From contig NZ_BMWZ01000001.1 of the NCBI RefSeq assembly GCF_014651495.1, positions 622,575 to 686,574 on the forward strand: a stretch of DNA of 64,000 nt, written 5' to 3'. The stretch is from Algibacter mikhailovii. Lineage in GTDB: Bacteria; Bacteroidota; Bacteroidia; Flavobacteriales; Flavobacteriaceae. Every line of letters starts with the position of its first letter. The stretch's first letter is position 1. The position numbers were made by a program, and so were the translations under genes. Shown here piece by piece: positions 29,049 through 37,716 of this stretch. Under the pieces are notes generated by a model, which worked only from the letters and a program-made list of their open reading frames with translations, did not search any database and was not told where the DNA came from.

Positions 29049-30377
29049 TTAGTTATCTCTCAATTCTGAATTCACTTCATTTGAAGCTATAATTTTATTG
29101 ATACGCAACCTGTAATCTGGTCTTCTAGAATTACTAGCAATGTCAATAAATGTTTCAGCGTTATGACTCTTAGAATATACATTAGAAAAGGCATGGTTTC
29201 CGTACCAGTTTTCTAAGTCTTCATTATTGGAATTATTTTCAATAAAAATGTTACCATTACAATTATTAAAATACATATTAGAAAATTTAATCTTATCTAA
29301 ATTTTCCTGATTAACAACAATTTTATCAGCAAACAAAACGGCTGGATTAAACCCAGAAATTACACTTTTAGTCATATCCAATGAGGCATTTTCTGAAACG
29401 TATACAGCTTCTCTAACCAACCCCATTTTAATATCTTCCCTAATATTATCACTAGTATTATATAGTGTTAAATTGACTGCTGTTACGGATGTCAATTTTT
29501 TAGAAAAATCAACTTCGTCCATTTTTTCGTAAGACTTAACCTGCAAGCATCGTGCACCACTACTATTAGATACATAAGGTGATCTAAGCACTAGTGAATT
29601 AGATATTTTACTTTGGGCTCCATAGTTAAATTTAAAATCATTGTAGTTTGCTTTATAGGAAACCATTTTGTTTAAAGATACATGACCACCCCATACTTCA
29701 ATTGAATTTCCTCCTGAAAAACTTACCATAACATTATCAACTCCTGTTTCTCTTCCAACACCTGCCAATAACAAGCCATTAAAATAACCGCCGTCTTTTT
29801 TACGTTTCCCCGCATATTCAATTCTCACGTAATTTAGTACACCAGAATTAGAGTTTATATTATCACCTCCATAATTTGTATTCACATAATTTGACGGATC
29901 AAGTTGATCATAAAAATTAGCAACAGAACCATTTCCAAATTTGTTTGTAGGCGCATTACCCAGTATTATAATACCTCCCCAATCACCTGCTCTTTTAACA
30001 CTTCTATTAGAAGTAAAAACAATAGGATCTGTTTCAGTACCCTTAGCAATAAGCGCTGAACCTTTTGAAATGGTTAGCGATGCCTTAGTATCATAATCCC
30101 CAATGATAACCGTTCCTGGCTCAACTGTAACTGTTGCATTATTAGTAACAAAAACATTTCCAACCAATAAATATACATTTCGCTTTTCCAACTTAATATC
30201 CGATGTGATATTACCAGTTAAGATTTGTCTGGGTTCATCATAATTCTCTTCATTTGGATGAAATTCAGTCCAATTAGACAACCAGTTGTTTGCTCCAATG
30301 ATTCCTTTTTCCTGTTGGGCAAAAACACTTGACAAGGCAAAAAGAAATATGAAACCGATTTGGGTAAAACTTTTCAT
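29049..30377 (-). CDS. Secreted beta-helix-like protein
   Basis: A 442-residue exported protein of unknown function. The signal peptide is MKSFTQIGFIFLFALSSVFA. A first repeat region reads LTGNITSDIKLEK, VYLLVGNVFVTNNATVTVEPG and GTETDPIVFTSN, a pattern seen in many Bacteroidota secreted proteins that fold as a right-handed parallel beta-helix. Later segments (GGNSIEVWGGHVSLNK, NSLVLRSPYV) continue the same kind of repeat. No type A or B T9SS sorting domain is visible at the C-terminus (ends SNEVNSELRDN), so it is probably periplasmic or exported by another route. It lies upstream of the sprC-position gene in the same direction with a 150-bp gap and could be expressed with it. Confidence 0.7.
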   Translation of the reverse strand: MKSFTQIGFIFLFALSSVFAQQEKGIIGANNWLSNWTEFHPNEENYDEPRQILTGNITSDIKLEKRNVYLLVGNVFVTNNATVTVEPGTVIIGDYDTKASLTISKGSALIAKGTETDPIVFTSNRSVKRAGDWGGIIILGNAPTNKFGNGSVANFYDQLDPSNYVNTNYGGDNINSNSGVLNYVRIEYAGKRKKDGGYFNGLLLAGVGRETGVDNVMVSFSGGNSIEVWGGHVSLNKMVSYKANYNDFKFNYGAQSKISNSLVLRSPYVSNSSGARCLQVKSYEKMDEVDFSKKLTSVTAVNLTLYNTSDNIREDIKMGLVREAVYVSENASLDMTKSVISGFNPAVLFADKIVVNQENLDKIKFSNMYFNNCNGNIFIENNSNNEDLENWYGNHAFSNVYSKSHNAETFIDIASNSRRPDYRLRINKIIASNEVNSELRDN

Positions 30378-30470
30378 AATAAAAACATTTTAATGTTAAA
30401 ACCTAAGTACGTTAGAATAAAAATTAATTAATAGTCAAATTTAATAAAACTCATCCATGAAATACCGATT

Positions 30471-30487
30471 ATTTCGACAAAATGCAT
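30471..30487 (-). promoter_or_regulatory. Candidate shared element ATGCATTTTGTCGAAAT
   Basis: Read on the minus strand this matches the element found upstream of both sprB copies, and lies 94 bp upstream of the beta-helix gene. It is in the opposite orientation to the other copies. Function unknown. Confidence 0.25.
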
Positions 30488-30639
30488 GTTTTATTTAAAA
30501 TTATTAAGTTTTTTATCGATGAAATACACATATACAAGATAAAAAACTCAATAAATTATCACCTAAATCTATGCTTATGCGTGTTTTACATCACTTTTTT
30601 AGGTGAAACACATATTTTCGAGGTTATTAAAATTCAAAA

Positions 30640-30677
30640 AAATACCATATCAAAGCACTAGGCTTGATATGGTATTT
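30640..30677 (-). terminator. Rho-independent terminator after small exported protein gene
   Basis: AAATACCATATCAAAGC pairs almost perfectly with GCTTGATATGGTATTT around a short loop, 40 bp past the stop at 30716. In the minus direction a T-run follows the stem (the plus strand reads TTCAAAAA on its left). The stem is long and symmetrical. Confidence 0.7.
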
Positions 30678-30715
30678 CACTATAATTGAATACCAAAAAA
30701 GTTGGTTATATCATT

Positions 30716-31165
30716 TTAACGAAATTCGTTGTATTGGTGTAAGGACTTCATTATTTCCTCATAAAATAATATAGCGGCAATAAGATTTTTTGTATCACCA
30801 TATGGAAGAAACTTTCTTTGAAATTCTAAAGTATTTTCAAGATAATCATCTGTATTATCAAATTGTTCATCCAAAGCTTTGGTATTGTCATTATTGTCTG
30901 GAATACCCAAAGCAGTCATAGTCACACCAGGTTTAGTAGCAAAGGCAATATATGGCAATGTACTTGTTAAAACTTGATTTCTTTCCTCGTACAATTTTAT
31001 TAGTTCCCCTTTTTGCATGCGCTCTAAGTCTTGCTTATTGTGATATTTACTTATAGTCACTTTATCACTAATAATGCTCTTTGGCCCTTTATTCTTTTTT
31101 TGAGCAAAACCTATACCCGCTACTAAAAAGAGACTAAAACTTAATAAAAATATCTTTAATTTCAT
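30716..31165 (-). CDS. Small exported protein of unknown function
   Basis: 149 residues, with a signal peptide (MKLKIFLLSFSLFLVAGIGFAQ) and a basic stretch (KKNKGPK) right after the cleavage site. The rest is predicted to be mostly helical with acidic patches (IPDNNDNTKALDEQFDNTDD). The ATG at 31165 is preferred to a TTG two codons upstream. No family was recognised. It is bracketed by its own terminator and a 187-bp upstream gap, so it is probably monocistronic. It lies between the cytochrome c assembly gene and the gliding block without an obvious link to either. Confidence 0.65.
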   Translation of the reverse strand: MKLKIFLLSFSLFLVAGIGFAQKKNKGPKSIISDKVTISKYHNKQDLERMQKGELIKLYEERNQVLTSTLPYIAFATKPGVTMTALGIPDNNDNTKALDEQFDNTDDYLENTLEFQRKFLPYGDTKNLIAAILFYEEIMKSLHQYNEFR

Positions 31166-31220
31166 GTTCAAGATTTAAGGATTCAATAGACAAATTTATG
31201 TAATTAAACGAAAAAAACAA

Positions 31221-31236
31221 GCGTTTTGTCGATTTT
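31221..31236 (+). promoter_or_regulatory. Candidate shared element GCGTTTTGTCGATTTT
   Basis: Lies 56 bp upstream of the small exported protein gene. It shares the TTTTGTCGA core with the other candidate elements but lacks the ATGCAT start, so it is the weakest member of the set. Confidence 0.2.
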
Positions 31237-31352
31237 TTTAATGTTTCACATTTATTTGTAAGCTATAACTTTCAAATAAAATAAATACAAAATCTTCTTC
31301 ATCTTATTATCTCCTTGAATATCAACACCTATCGTACAAAAACTATTTTAAA

Positions 31353-34300
31353 TCATACATGAGTATTTAGATCTCTATTTTTTTTATAATACGCCAAAAT
31401 TGAGACAAACACCACTACAGCTATTAAAACATATATAAATTTCGGGATTGGCAAAGGATCTCCGGCGGCATAACTATGTAGGCCAGATAAATAATAATTT
31501 ACACCAAAAGAAGTCATTATTATAGAACCAAAAGCAAATACACTTGCCATATTTAAAATATACGCCCCCTTTAATTTAGGAATTAGTCTGAGATGTAAAA
31601 CGATGGCATAAACAATAATACTTATAAGAGCCCAAGTCTCTTTTGGATCCCATGCCCAATAACGTCCCCATGATTCATTAGCCCATATACCACCTAAAAA
31701 TGTTCCTACAGCTAATACAAACAAACCAATTGTCATTGAAATTTCATTGATATAGGTTAATTCTTTGATTCTAATATCTATTTCTTTTCTTGATTTTTTC
31801 GTTTTAAATATCATCAATATCAAAGCCATAAACCCTAATATCGCAGAAAGCGCCAACGGCGCATAACTACTAACAATGGTTGCCACATGAATTTTAAGCC
31901 AGAAAGATTTTAACACAGGCATTAAATTTGTAATCTCAGGGCTTAACCAATCTAAGTAACTAACAAATAACAAAGCACCTGCAAACAGCGTTGAGAGCGG
32001 CAAAGCAAAATCTGATTTTCTAAACGTTAACAATCCACAAAGCAGTAATACCCAAGAAACAAAAACTAACATTTCATAACCGTTACTCCAAGGTGCATGC
32101 TGAGCTATATACCATCTTAATATTATATTCCCCGTAAACAGGATAAAACAAATGAGAGTTATTACTATAAAACTGTTCCACGCAAATTCTACAATTCGTT
32201 TCTTAGTAAAGATTTTAGCCAGTGCGATAATCAATAAAACCCCACCTAAAGTAAAAAACACTTGAAACAACCAAAAGTTTAAATTCAATTGATTATACCA
32301 TAACTCAGCTTCAATGCGCTTTCTACTTGGAATAATTTCTTTTCCCAAAACATCTTGAAAGGTTTTTATATATTCGAGCTTCTCGCTGGCATCAACCCAA
32401 TTTCTACTATTTACATCAGAAAAATAATTAGGAATAATTTGTTGTGCAAATTTCGCGTCCTCCTCTGGAAAATCATTAAAATGATGTGTTTGACTATGCC
32501 ATTTATTATTCTCATCATTACTATTAGGAAATACCTTTAAATAATTCCCTGAAAAAACATTGTACAAAATATTAAAACGTTCATCAACCTTCAACACTTC
32601 CTTGTCAAACTCACTGCGTTCTGCTGGCTTCTTCTTATTTGCTTTTTCAACAACTTCACCTAACATATACTTGCCTTTATCATCCAGTAAACCAATAAAA
32701 GACACTAAACCATCTTCACTTATTTCAAGAGGCCTAAACAACTCCCCTCCTTTTTTAGAGTCCACTTTAATTAGCGGAATATACTGCCAAATATTTGACG
32801 CAGACTGCATAGCCAGAAAGGCCTGATTTGCGCTTAGTCTTATACTTTCTCCATCTTTTGTAAACTTAAAATAAGGTTTTCTTGACAGTTTTCTCAAAAA
32901 CTCTGAAGCCAAGGTATTCATGGGCTTTATACGTCCGTCTAAATCTTGAACCATCAGTCGTCCAAACATATCAGCATGTTGCTCATCTATGGTCAGTTGC
33001 TCGATAGTTTCTATAGTAATACTTGGTGGACTTTCTTGACCATACATAGATAAAGAAGAAACACATAGATAGATTAAGACGGTGGCTGCGGTCTTTATCT
33101 TTAGCTTTTTTAAATTCTTATTCACCAAAGTAAACCGCGAATGCTTACCAAAAAGGGTGAAAAACATACCAATCATCATTAGGAAATAACCTAAATATGT
33201 AATATTAGTACCTAAAGCATCATGATTTACAGCTAAAACGGTCCCTAATTCATCGGTATCATAACTGGCTTGAAAAAATCGATACCCCTTATAATCCAAA
33301 ACATTATTCATAAAAATTCGATGTGGTATTTCCTCTCCATTATCCATGACCCTCACTTCACTGGCATATGCTGAAGGACTTGTAGACCCTGGATATCGTT
33401 CCAATTGAAAATCATCTAAATGAATAGAGAATGATGTGGTTATAGGCTCGGCGCCATAGGATAAATTCGCTTTAATACGATTAACTTCTATATCATGCTT
33501 TGTAGGAAGAAAGCCTTCCCTATACAACAAGGTCGACTTTTTTATTTCATCACCTACCTTCACATTTACAATCAAGGCATCATCTTTCTGTTCATCATTA
33601 TCCTTAGTCTTTTCTGAAGTACTTATCAAGGTAATTTCAGCATTTGGGTGATAGCTTAAAGGCACAAAAGATGCATCACCATCCCTATATAGCGTTCTTA
33701 ATTCTATGCTATGTAAACTATCTTTTTTTATTGTTCCCGCCGTTTCTGTTGCCATAACAAAAGTGCTTAAGTTTCTTGGTGACAGAATAGAAAAAACACC
33801 GTTATGTTCTGTGATATTAATAACATCATCTTGATGAACATCAAAGCCCACCTTATGATGATGCGCTCCAATACTTTCAACCTCCCCCTTTTCTAAAAAA
33901 ACGGTTTCCCTCCCATTACCGGCAGAAACTACCATTTGAATCAATGCTTTTCCGTTTTTTACGTCATCTTTAATTTCAGGAACTGCATCTGCAATAAATT
34001 CATTGTATGAAATAGTTATAGGTACCCCATTAAAATCATCATTAATTTGAAAATCATTATTGCTTAATGGTGAAAAATCGAGTTTCTTTCGAATCGTTTT
34101 AGTGGTATTTCCATCAGATAAATGAACATGTAAATAATTATTATCTGAGATGATAAGGTTTGAAGCGGCCCCTTCTCTAATGCGCATAATACCACCATAA
34201 GATACATATCTGGTTATACCGGCCCCTAATAAAATAACTATAAAAGCCAAATGAAACATTAATAATGCCCATTTTTCTAATCGCCATAGATTATACTTGA

Positions 34301-34496
34301 AAATATTCATAACAAAACAAACTCCAAGTCCAAGCATAACTAATTCAAACCACCATGCGTCATAAATCATCTTCCATGCAGTTGATGTGCCAAAATCGTT
34401 TTCTACAAACGTAGCTATAGCCATTGCCGTTCCAAAGGTAAATAAAAGGACTACCGCTAATATTGGAGATGCAAATAATCGAAAAATTCTATTCAT
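31353..34496 (-). CDS. ccsBA: Fused ResB-CcsA cytochrome c haem lyase (NrfI/CcsBA type)
   Basis: System II cytochrome c synthase: it carries haem across the inner membrane and attaches it to CXXCH-type motifs of exported cytochromes. In 1047 residues, the N-terminal half is ResB/CcsB-like (membrane segments near residues 10-95, a large periplasmic domain, a further segment near 430-450). The C-terminal half is CcsA-like with about eight membrane segments, the conserved NESWGRYWAWDPKETWALIS haem-handling (WWD) motif and the HAPWSNGYEML loop with a conserved histidine. It lies downstream of nrfHA in the same direction. Epsilonproteobacterial NrfI is also a fused CcsBA encoded beside nrfHA, and attaches haem to the unusual CXXCK motif of NrfA. 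The same specialised role is plausible here, but it might also serve all cytochromes c of the cell. Confidence 0.9.
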   Translation of the reverse strand: MNRIFRLFASPILAVVLLFTFGTAMAIATFVENDFGTSTAWKMIYDAWWFELVMLGLGVCFVMNIFKYNLWRLEKWALLMFHLAFIVILLGAGITRYVSYGGIMRIREGAASNLIISDNNYLHVHLSDGNTTKTIRKKLDFSPLSNNDFQINDDFNGVPITISYNEFIADAVPEIKDDVKNGKALIQMVVSAGNGRETVFLEKGEVESIGAHHHKVGFDVHQDDVINITEHNGVFSILSPRNLSTFVMATETAGTIKKDSLHSIELRTLYRDGDASFVPLSYHPNAEITLISTSEKTKDNDEQKDDALIVNVKVGDEIKKSTLLYREGFLPTKHDIEVNRIKANLSYGAEPITTSFSIHLDDFQLERYPGSTSPSAYASEVRVMDNGEEIPHRIFMNNVLDYKGYRFFQASYDTDELGTVLAVNHDALGTNITYLGYFLMMIGMFFTLFGKHSRFTLVNKNLKKLKIKTAATVLIYLCVSSLSMYGQESPPSITIETIEQLTIDEQHADMFGRLMVQDLDGRIKPMNTLASEFLRKLSRKPYFKFTKDGESIRLSANQAFLAMQSASNIWQYIPLIKVDSKKGGELFRPLEISEDGLVSFIGLLDDKGKYMLGEVVEKANKKKPAERSEFDKEVLKVDERFNILYNVFSGNYLKVFPNSNDENNKWHSQTHHFNDFPEEDAKFAQQIIPNYFSDVNSRNWVDASEKLEYIKTFQDVLGKEIIPSRKRIEAELWYNQLNLNFWLFQVFFTLGGVLLIIALAKIFTKKRIVEFAWNSFIVITLICFILFTGNIILRWYIAQHAPWSNGYEMLVFVSWVLLLCGLLTFRKSDFALPLSTLFAGALLFVSYLDWLSPEITNLMPVLKSFWLKIHVATIVSSYAPLALSAILGFMALILMIFKTKKSRKEIDIRIKELTYINEISMTIGLFVLAVGTFLGGIWANESWGRYWAWDPKETWALISIIVYAIVLHLRLIPKLKGAYILNMASVFAFGSIIMTSFGVNYYLSGLHSYAAGDPLPIPKFIYVLIAVVVFVSILAYYKKNRDLNTHV

Positions 34497-34520
34497 TATA
34501 ATCTATATGTCTATTAATGA

Positions 34521-34558
34521 AAAAAGATACCTTATTAAAATAATAGGGTATCTTTAGT
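34521..34558 (-). terminator. Hairpin terminator between nrfA and ccsBA
   Basis: AAAGATACC with TATTA pairs with TAATA and GGTATCTTT (one mismatch), and in the minus direction the stem is followed by a T-run. It lies in the 86-bp gap after nrfA. It would end or reduce transcription into the haem lyase gene, which may set a lower level for the assembly factor than for the cytochromes. Confidence 0.6.
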
Positions 34559-34582
34559 TTATGGTTTTATTTTTAAATTGTA

Positions 34583-36079
34583 TTAATTTGTCGCAGAGAC
34601 TGTATTAATAGGCATTTTATCTTCACGCGCTTTGGCAGCTTCAAGCCATTTTGGTAATACGTTCTTTTTAAAATCAGCTTTTTCGGATTCTAGTTTCTCC
34701 ATATCTAAACCTATAAATTCCTGAGCCTTTTCTTTAGTTGAAATATCAGGCATTTCTATAGGTTTGTTATGTCCTAATTCCGCTAAAAGTCTAGCTAATT
34801 TCACACGTGCTTCTTGAGCAATTACTAAACCACTACCAATAACTCTTGCAGTCTCAACAGGAGAATGAAATGATGCTCCGTGCGCAGCAGCCGAATAATC
34901 CCAGCGCCATTGTCCATGACGAATATCAGTTAATATTGGTTTCATTTGTTCTTCTGTAGCTCCCAAATCCCAACATGCTTTTGCCTCTAAATGAGCAGAT
35001 ACTAATAATGTTTCTAGTTTCAATCTATTCTCTGTCGCTTTTCGTTGTCTGTCATAAACATTAGCAATTAACTTTTGCGATTCTTCTCTATGACAAACCT
35101 GACAAGCATTAGATGTATTATTTAAAGGTGATTGGATGTGGTGATCAGTGAATTTCTGTCCACCTTCACTTTTATAAGGCATATGACAATCAGCACAAGA
35201 TACGCCCCTATCAGCATGCACACCTGTTGTAAAAGTCTCATAACCTGGGTGCTGCGCCTTCAACATAGGAGCTCTACTTATTTTATGTGTCCAATCCTTA
35301 AATTCCAAATTGTCATAATAATTTTCCATGTCTTCAACCGTCATACCATCTTTCCAAGGAAAAACTAAATAAGGCACACCTTCTTTTCCAGGAAGATTTT
35401 TGTTGAAATAATACTCCACATGACATTGCGCACATACTAATGAACGCATTTCATTATGTGTTGCTTGATTGATATCTTTTCCCATAGAATCAAACGCTTC
35501 AACCAATGCAGGTCTAGTAATTCGTAATTTCATTGATTTAGGATCATGACAATCAGCACAACCTATAGGGTTTACTATTTCTTCTCCTTTATCAGCCCAC
35601 TTGCCGCTGTAGAATTCTTTAACCCCAATTTCATTCATTAAACGCGGAACATCAGGGCTTTTACATGTCCAGCATGTTGCAGGCATAGGGCCATCACCCT
35701 TTCCTTTAGGACCACCAGTTCTTAATGTATTATGTATATCTTCAATGGCATAAGCATGTCCTCTACCTTGATTATAATCCTTCGAAAAACCATACCCTGC
35801 AAACAAAATAACCAATCTAGGGTCTTCTTCAAGAACATCTCTCATAGCCGACCCGCCTTGCATAGATGCAAATGAAGTATCTAACGTTTGCATATACGAT
35901 TGATATTCCAATGGAAAATTCTCCCCCCAAACCTCATTTCTTGGTTCATTTTCAGAAATATTTACCTGAGGTACATATTTGTATTTTGCTTCAGATTTTC
36001 TATTGACAATACTTGAAGCTAAAAGCCCCAATAGAAATACGACAATAATGGTTACGATAAATAATACTTTGTTTTTCAT
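34583..36079 (-). CDS. nrfA: Ammonia-forming cytochrome c nitrite reductase, catalytic subunit NrfA
   Basis: Periplasmic pentahaem enzyme reducing nitrite to ammonium with six electrons, the last step of respiratory nitrite ammonification. The 498 residues match the family. An N-terminal membrane-type signal (residues 5-23) precedes five haem-binding motifs: the lysine-coordinated active-site motif CWTCK at 136-140 and CXXCH motifs at 174, 216, 295 and 326. Conserved histidines follow (FTDHHIQSP near 312, AAHGASFHSPVE near 400). The presence of CWTCK is diagnostic of NrfA and implies a dedicated haem lyase, which is encoded downstream. It starts 11 bp after nrfH, so the two form one operon. 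Electrons come from menaquinol through NrfH. Confidence 0.97.
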   Translation of the reverse strand: MKNKVLFIVTIIVVFLLGLLASSIVNRKSEAKYKYVPQVNISENEPRNEVWGENFPLEYQSYMQTLDTSFASMQGGSAMRDVLEEDPRLVILFAGYGFSKDYNQGRGHAYAIEDIHNTLRTGGPKGKGDGPMPATCWTCKSPDVPRLMNEIGVKEFYSGKWADKGEEIVNPIGCADCHDPKSMKLRITRPALVEAFDSMGKDINQATHNEMRSLVCAQCHVEYYFNKNLPGKEGVPYLVFPWKDGMTVEDMENYYDNLEFKDWTHKISRAPMLKAQHPGYETFTTGVHADRGVSCADCHMPYKSEGGQKFTDHHIQSPLNNTSNACQVCHREESQKLIANVYDRQRKATENRLKLETLLVSAHLEAKACWDLGATEEQMKPILTDIRHGQWRWDYSAAAHGASFHSPVETARVIGSGLVIAQEARVKLARLLAELGHNKPIEMPDISTKEKAQEFIGLDMEKLESEKADFKKNVLPKWLEAAKAREDKMPINTVSATN

Positions 36080-36090
36080 CTGGTACTAGT

Positions 36091-36693
36091 TTATTGGTCT
36101 TTTAATTCTTTTTCCATCCAAGAAGGAATAACAAGTTCATCTTCTTTATCTGTTGGTAATGGTGCTATATTAAATTTTATTGTAGATAATCCATGTACTT
36201 TGCCATGCGGAACAAGTTTATGACAACTCCAACATTGGCGTCCTGTTCTATTCCCTTCATGGTCATCAATCCAACTTTTATATTTAGTTTGTGTTACTTG
36301 CTGTATATGACAACGAATACAATTCTGTTGAACTACCTCTTGTGAAGCTTCTTTCATTTCAATCACATCAGGCTCTGCACGCATTGTAAAAACAGATGCA
36401 TGATACAAACCATCTTTTGCCTTAAAATAATATTTATTAAATATGTTATTGTGGGGTACGTGACAGTCATTACATTTAGCCCATTCACGATGTGAACTAT
36501 GCATCCAACTGTTATAAACAGGTGTCATAACATGACAATTCACACAAGCTTGGGGGTCATCAGACATGTAAGAGAGCACTTTAGACTCCTTAGCCATAAA
36601 CAAACCTAACCCTATAATTACAGCAATAAAAAAGATCGCTGTTGGTCTCCATCTTGATGTCTTAGCTGGTAGAATTTCTTTTTTACGATTCAA
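36091..36693 (-). CDS. nrfH: Cytochrome c nitrite reductase, quinol-oxidising subunit NrfH
   Basis: Membrane-anchored tetrahaem cytochrome of the NapC/NirT family that passes electrons from menaquinol to NrfA. The 200 residues include one transmembrane helix (about 17-33) and four CXXCH motifs at 50, 74, 125 and 154. No in-frame ATG precedes the membrane helix; the start is taken as the TTG at 36693, with an in-frame stop five codons upstream. This is supported by the broken copy at 41758-41921, in which the same TTG position and following residues align. The FNR-like palindrome at 36884-36895 lies 190 bp upstream, consistent with anaerobic control. Confidence 0.93.
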   Translation of the reverse strand: MNRKKEILPAKTSRWRPTAIFFIAVIIGLGLFMAKESKVLSYMSDDPQACVNCHVMTPVYNSWMHSSHREWAKCNDCHVPHNNIFNKYYFKAKDGLYHASVFTMRAEPDVIEMKEASQEVVQQNCIRCHIQQVTQTKYKSWIDDHEGNRTGRQCWSCHKLVPHGKVHGLSTIKFNIAPLPTDKEDELVIPSWMEKELKDQ

Positions 36694-37082
36694 GGTGATG
36701 GTTTGTTAGTTTATTAAACAGATAATCCAACCTAAAAACCTCTGAGCCCAATACAGAAATACAATGAACACAAAAAGAAGAATAGTTTTTCAAGAAGGTT
36801 TGGCTTTAGTTAAGTATAAATATAATACTTTTATTTCTACTTCAACATACTACAAAGTTAATTCTTCAACAAGAGGACAAAAGTGATAAATATCATAGTT
36901 TTATAATAAATAAAACAAAGCATTAGATTCTTTAGAATTATAGGATTGTCATAGAAAACGTATGTTAATAGTACATACCCTATGAATGCTTAATTTTCAA
37001 AACTTTAAATCAGATTATTCCATACTTTCGTGTAATTCTAATGGAATACACGAAATAACCTCAAGAAATATACCCATATAAC
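36694..37082. promoter_or_regulatory. Upstream region of nrfHA
   Basis: A 389-bp AT-rich region without coding ORFs. It includes the FNR-like palindrome (36884-36895) and an AAGTAT/ATACTT inverted repeat near 36811-36830. Promoter activity toward nrfHA is expected from position. Confidence 0.55.
36884..36895. promoter_or_regulatory. FNR-like operator TGATAAATATCA
   Basis: TGAT and ATCA half-sites with a 4-bp spacer match the core of FNR/CRP-family sites (TTGAT-N4-ATCAA); the outermost T/A pair is not conserved. It lies 190 bp upstream of the nrfH start, which suits oxygen-responsive control of nitrite reduction. No regulator gene for it is in the window. Confidence 0.45.
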
Positions 37083-37502
37083 TTACCACAATCCCATTGT
37101 CAAGGCGGCCCTTTTAATAAGCTGAGCGGTGTTTTTTACATGAAATTTTTCAATAAGATTTTTTCTATGAGAAATGGCAGTGTGATTACTAATAAAAAGT
37201 ATTTCTGCAATCTCTTTTGATGAAAACCCATCAGCTACAAGATTCAAAACCTCTCTTTCTCGTGGTGAAATTAAAGCAATTCTATTCTCGGATTTCGACA
37301 TATTTTTATGATTTGCTAACTGAAGGTATTCCTCAATTTTTTCTTTTTCTGAAATATCAAAAAAATAATTAATTGCAAGCATTTGATTTTCTATATAATG
37401 AAGCAATATTTCATGCCTTAAATAGACCTTTACTCCGCATTCATTGAGTATGTGATATTTCAAAACAAGAGGCTTTTGAAAACGAGGTTCAGATAAAAAC
37501 AA
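37083..37502 (-). CDS. LuxR-type HTH regulator, probably 5'-truncated
   Basis: The 139 residues contain a PAC-like end of a PAS domain (about 12-52: YHILNECGVKVYLRHE, AINYFFDISEKEK) and a complete LuxR/GerE helix-turn-helix at about 76-135 (SPREREVLNLVADGFSSKEI). Relatives have a longer N-terminal sensor region. Here the frame stays open for 18 codons above the TTG at 37502 but contains no ATG or GTG, and the expected upstream PAS sequence continues in another frame (37535-37624). The gene has therefore probably suffered a frameshift and lost its start. The DNA-binding part is intact and might still be made from the TTG. Its target is unknown; nrfHA downstream is one candidate. Confidence 0.6.
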   Translation of the reverse strand: MFLSEPRFQKPLVLKYHILNECGVKVYLRHEILLHYIENQMLAINYFFDISEKEKIEEYLQLANHKNMSKSENRIALISPREREVLNLVADGFSSKEIAEILFISNHTAISHRKNLIEKFHVKNTAQLIKRAALTMGLW

Positions 37503-37534
37503 ACTAATTTCACTTTTTACATATTCTAGTTCCT

Positions 37535-37624
37535 CTACTTTAACAATTGAAAATAATTAGTTTTTTCTATTGCTGAGACTATGGAAGGGCAATGCAACGT
37601 TTTTATATAATAGAATCTTTTATT
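37535..37624 (-). pseudogene. Out-of-frame N-terminal remnant of the LuxR-type regulator
   Basis: Minus-strand translation gives KRFYYIKTLHCPSIVSAIEK and then TNYFQLLK before a stop. Adding one base near 37538 would join it to VEELEYVKSEISLFLSEPRF of the downstream frame, making a continuous PAS-like segment. No start codon remains upstream, where the terminator of the neighbouring gene begins. Confidence 0.5.
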
Positions 37625-37661
37625 AGTCGCTTTGTCTTTTTTACTAATTCTAAATTATATG

Positions 37662-37697
37662 TAAAAAAAAAGAGGTGAGTAAACTACTCACCTCTTT
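37662..37697 (-). terminator. Rho-independent terminator of the modular lyase-like gene
   Basis: A perfect stem of AAGAGGTGAGTA and TACTCACCTCTT with a 3-nt loop, followed in the minus direction by nine T residues, 20 bp after the stop at 37717. This is the clearest terminator in the window. Confidence 0.9.
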
Positions 37698-37716
37698 CCA
37701 AATAATTATGTTGAAA

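Larger units (their letters stand above)
30378..30715. promoter_or_regulatory. Intergenic region with terminator and promoter sequence
   Basis: A 338-bp AT-rich gap. Its right part holds a strong terminator for the small exported protein gene, and its left part should hold the promoter of the beta-helix gene, including a copy of the ATGCATTT-TCG element. No coding ORF was seen. Confidence 0.5.
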
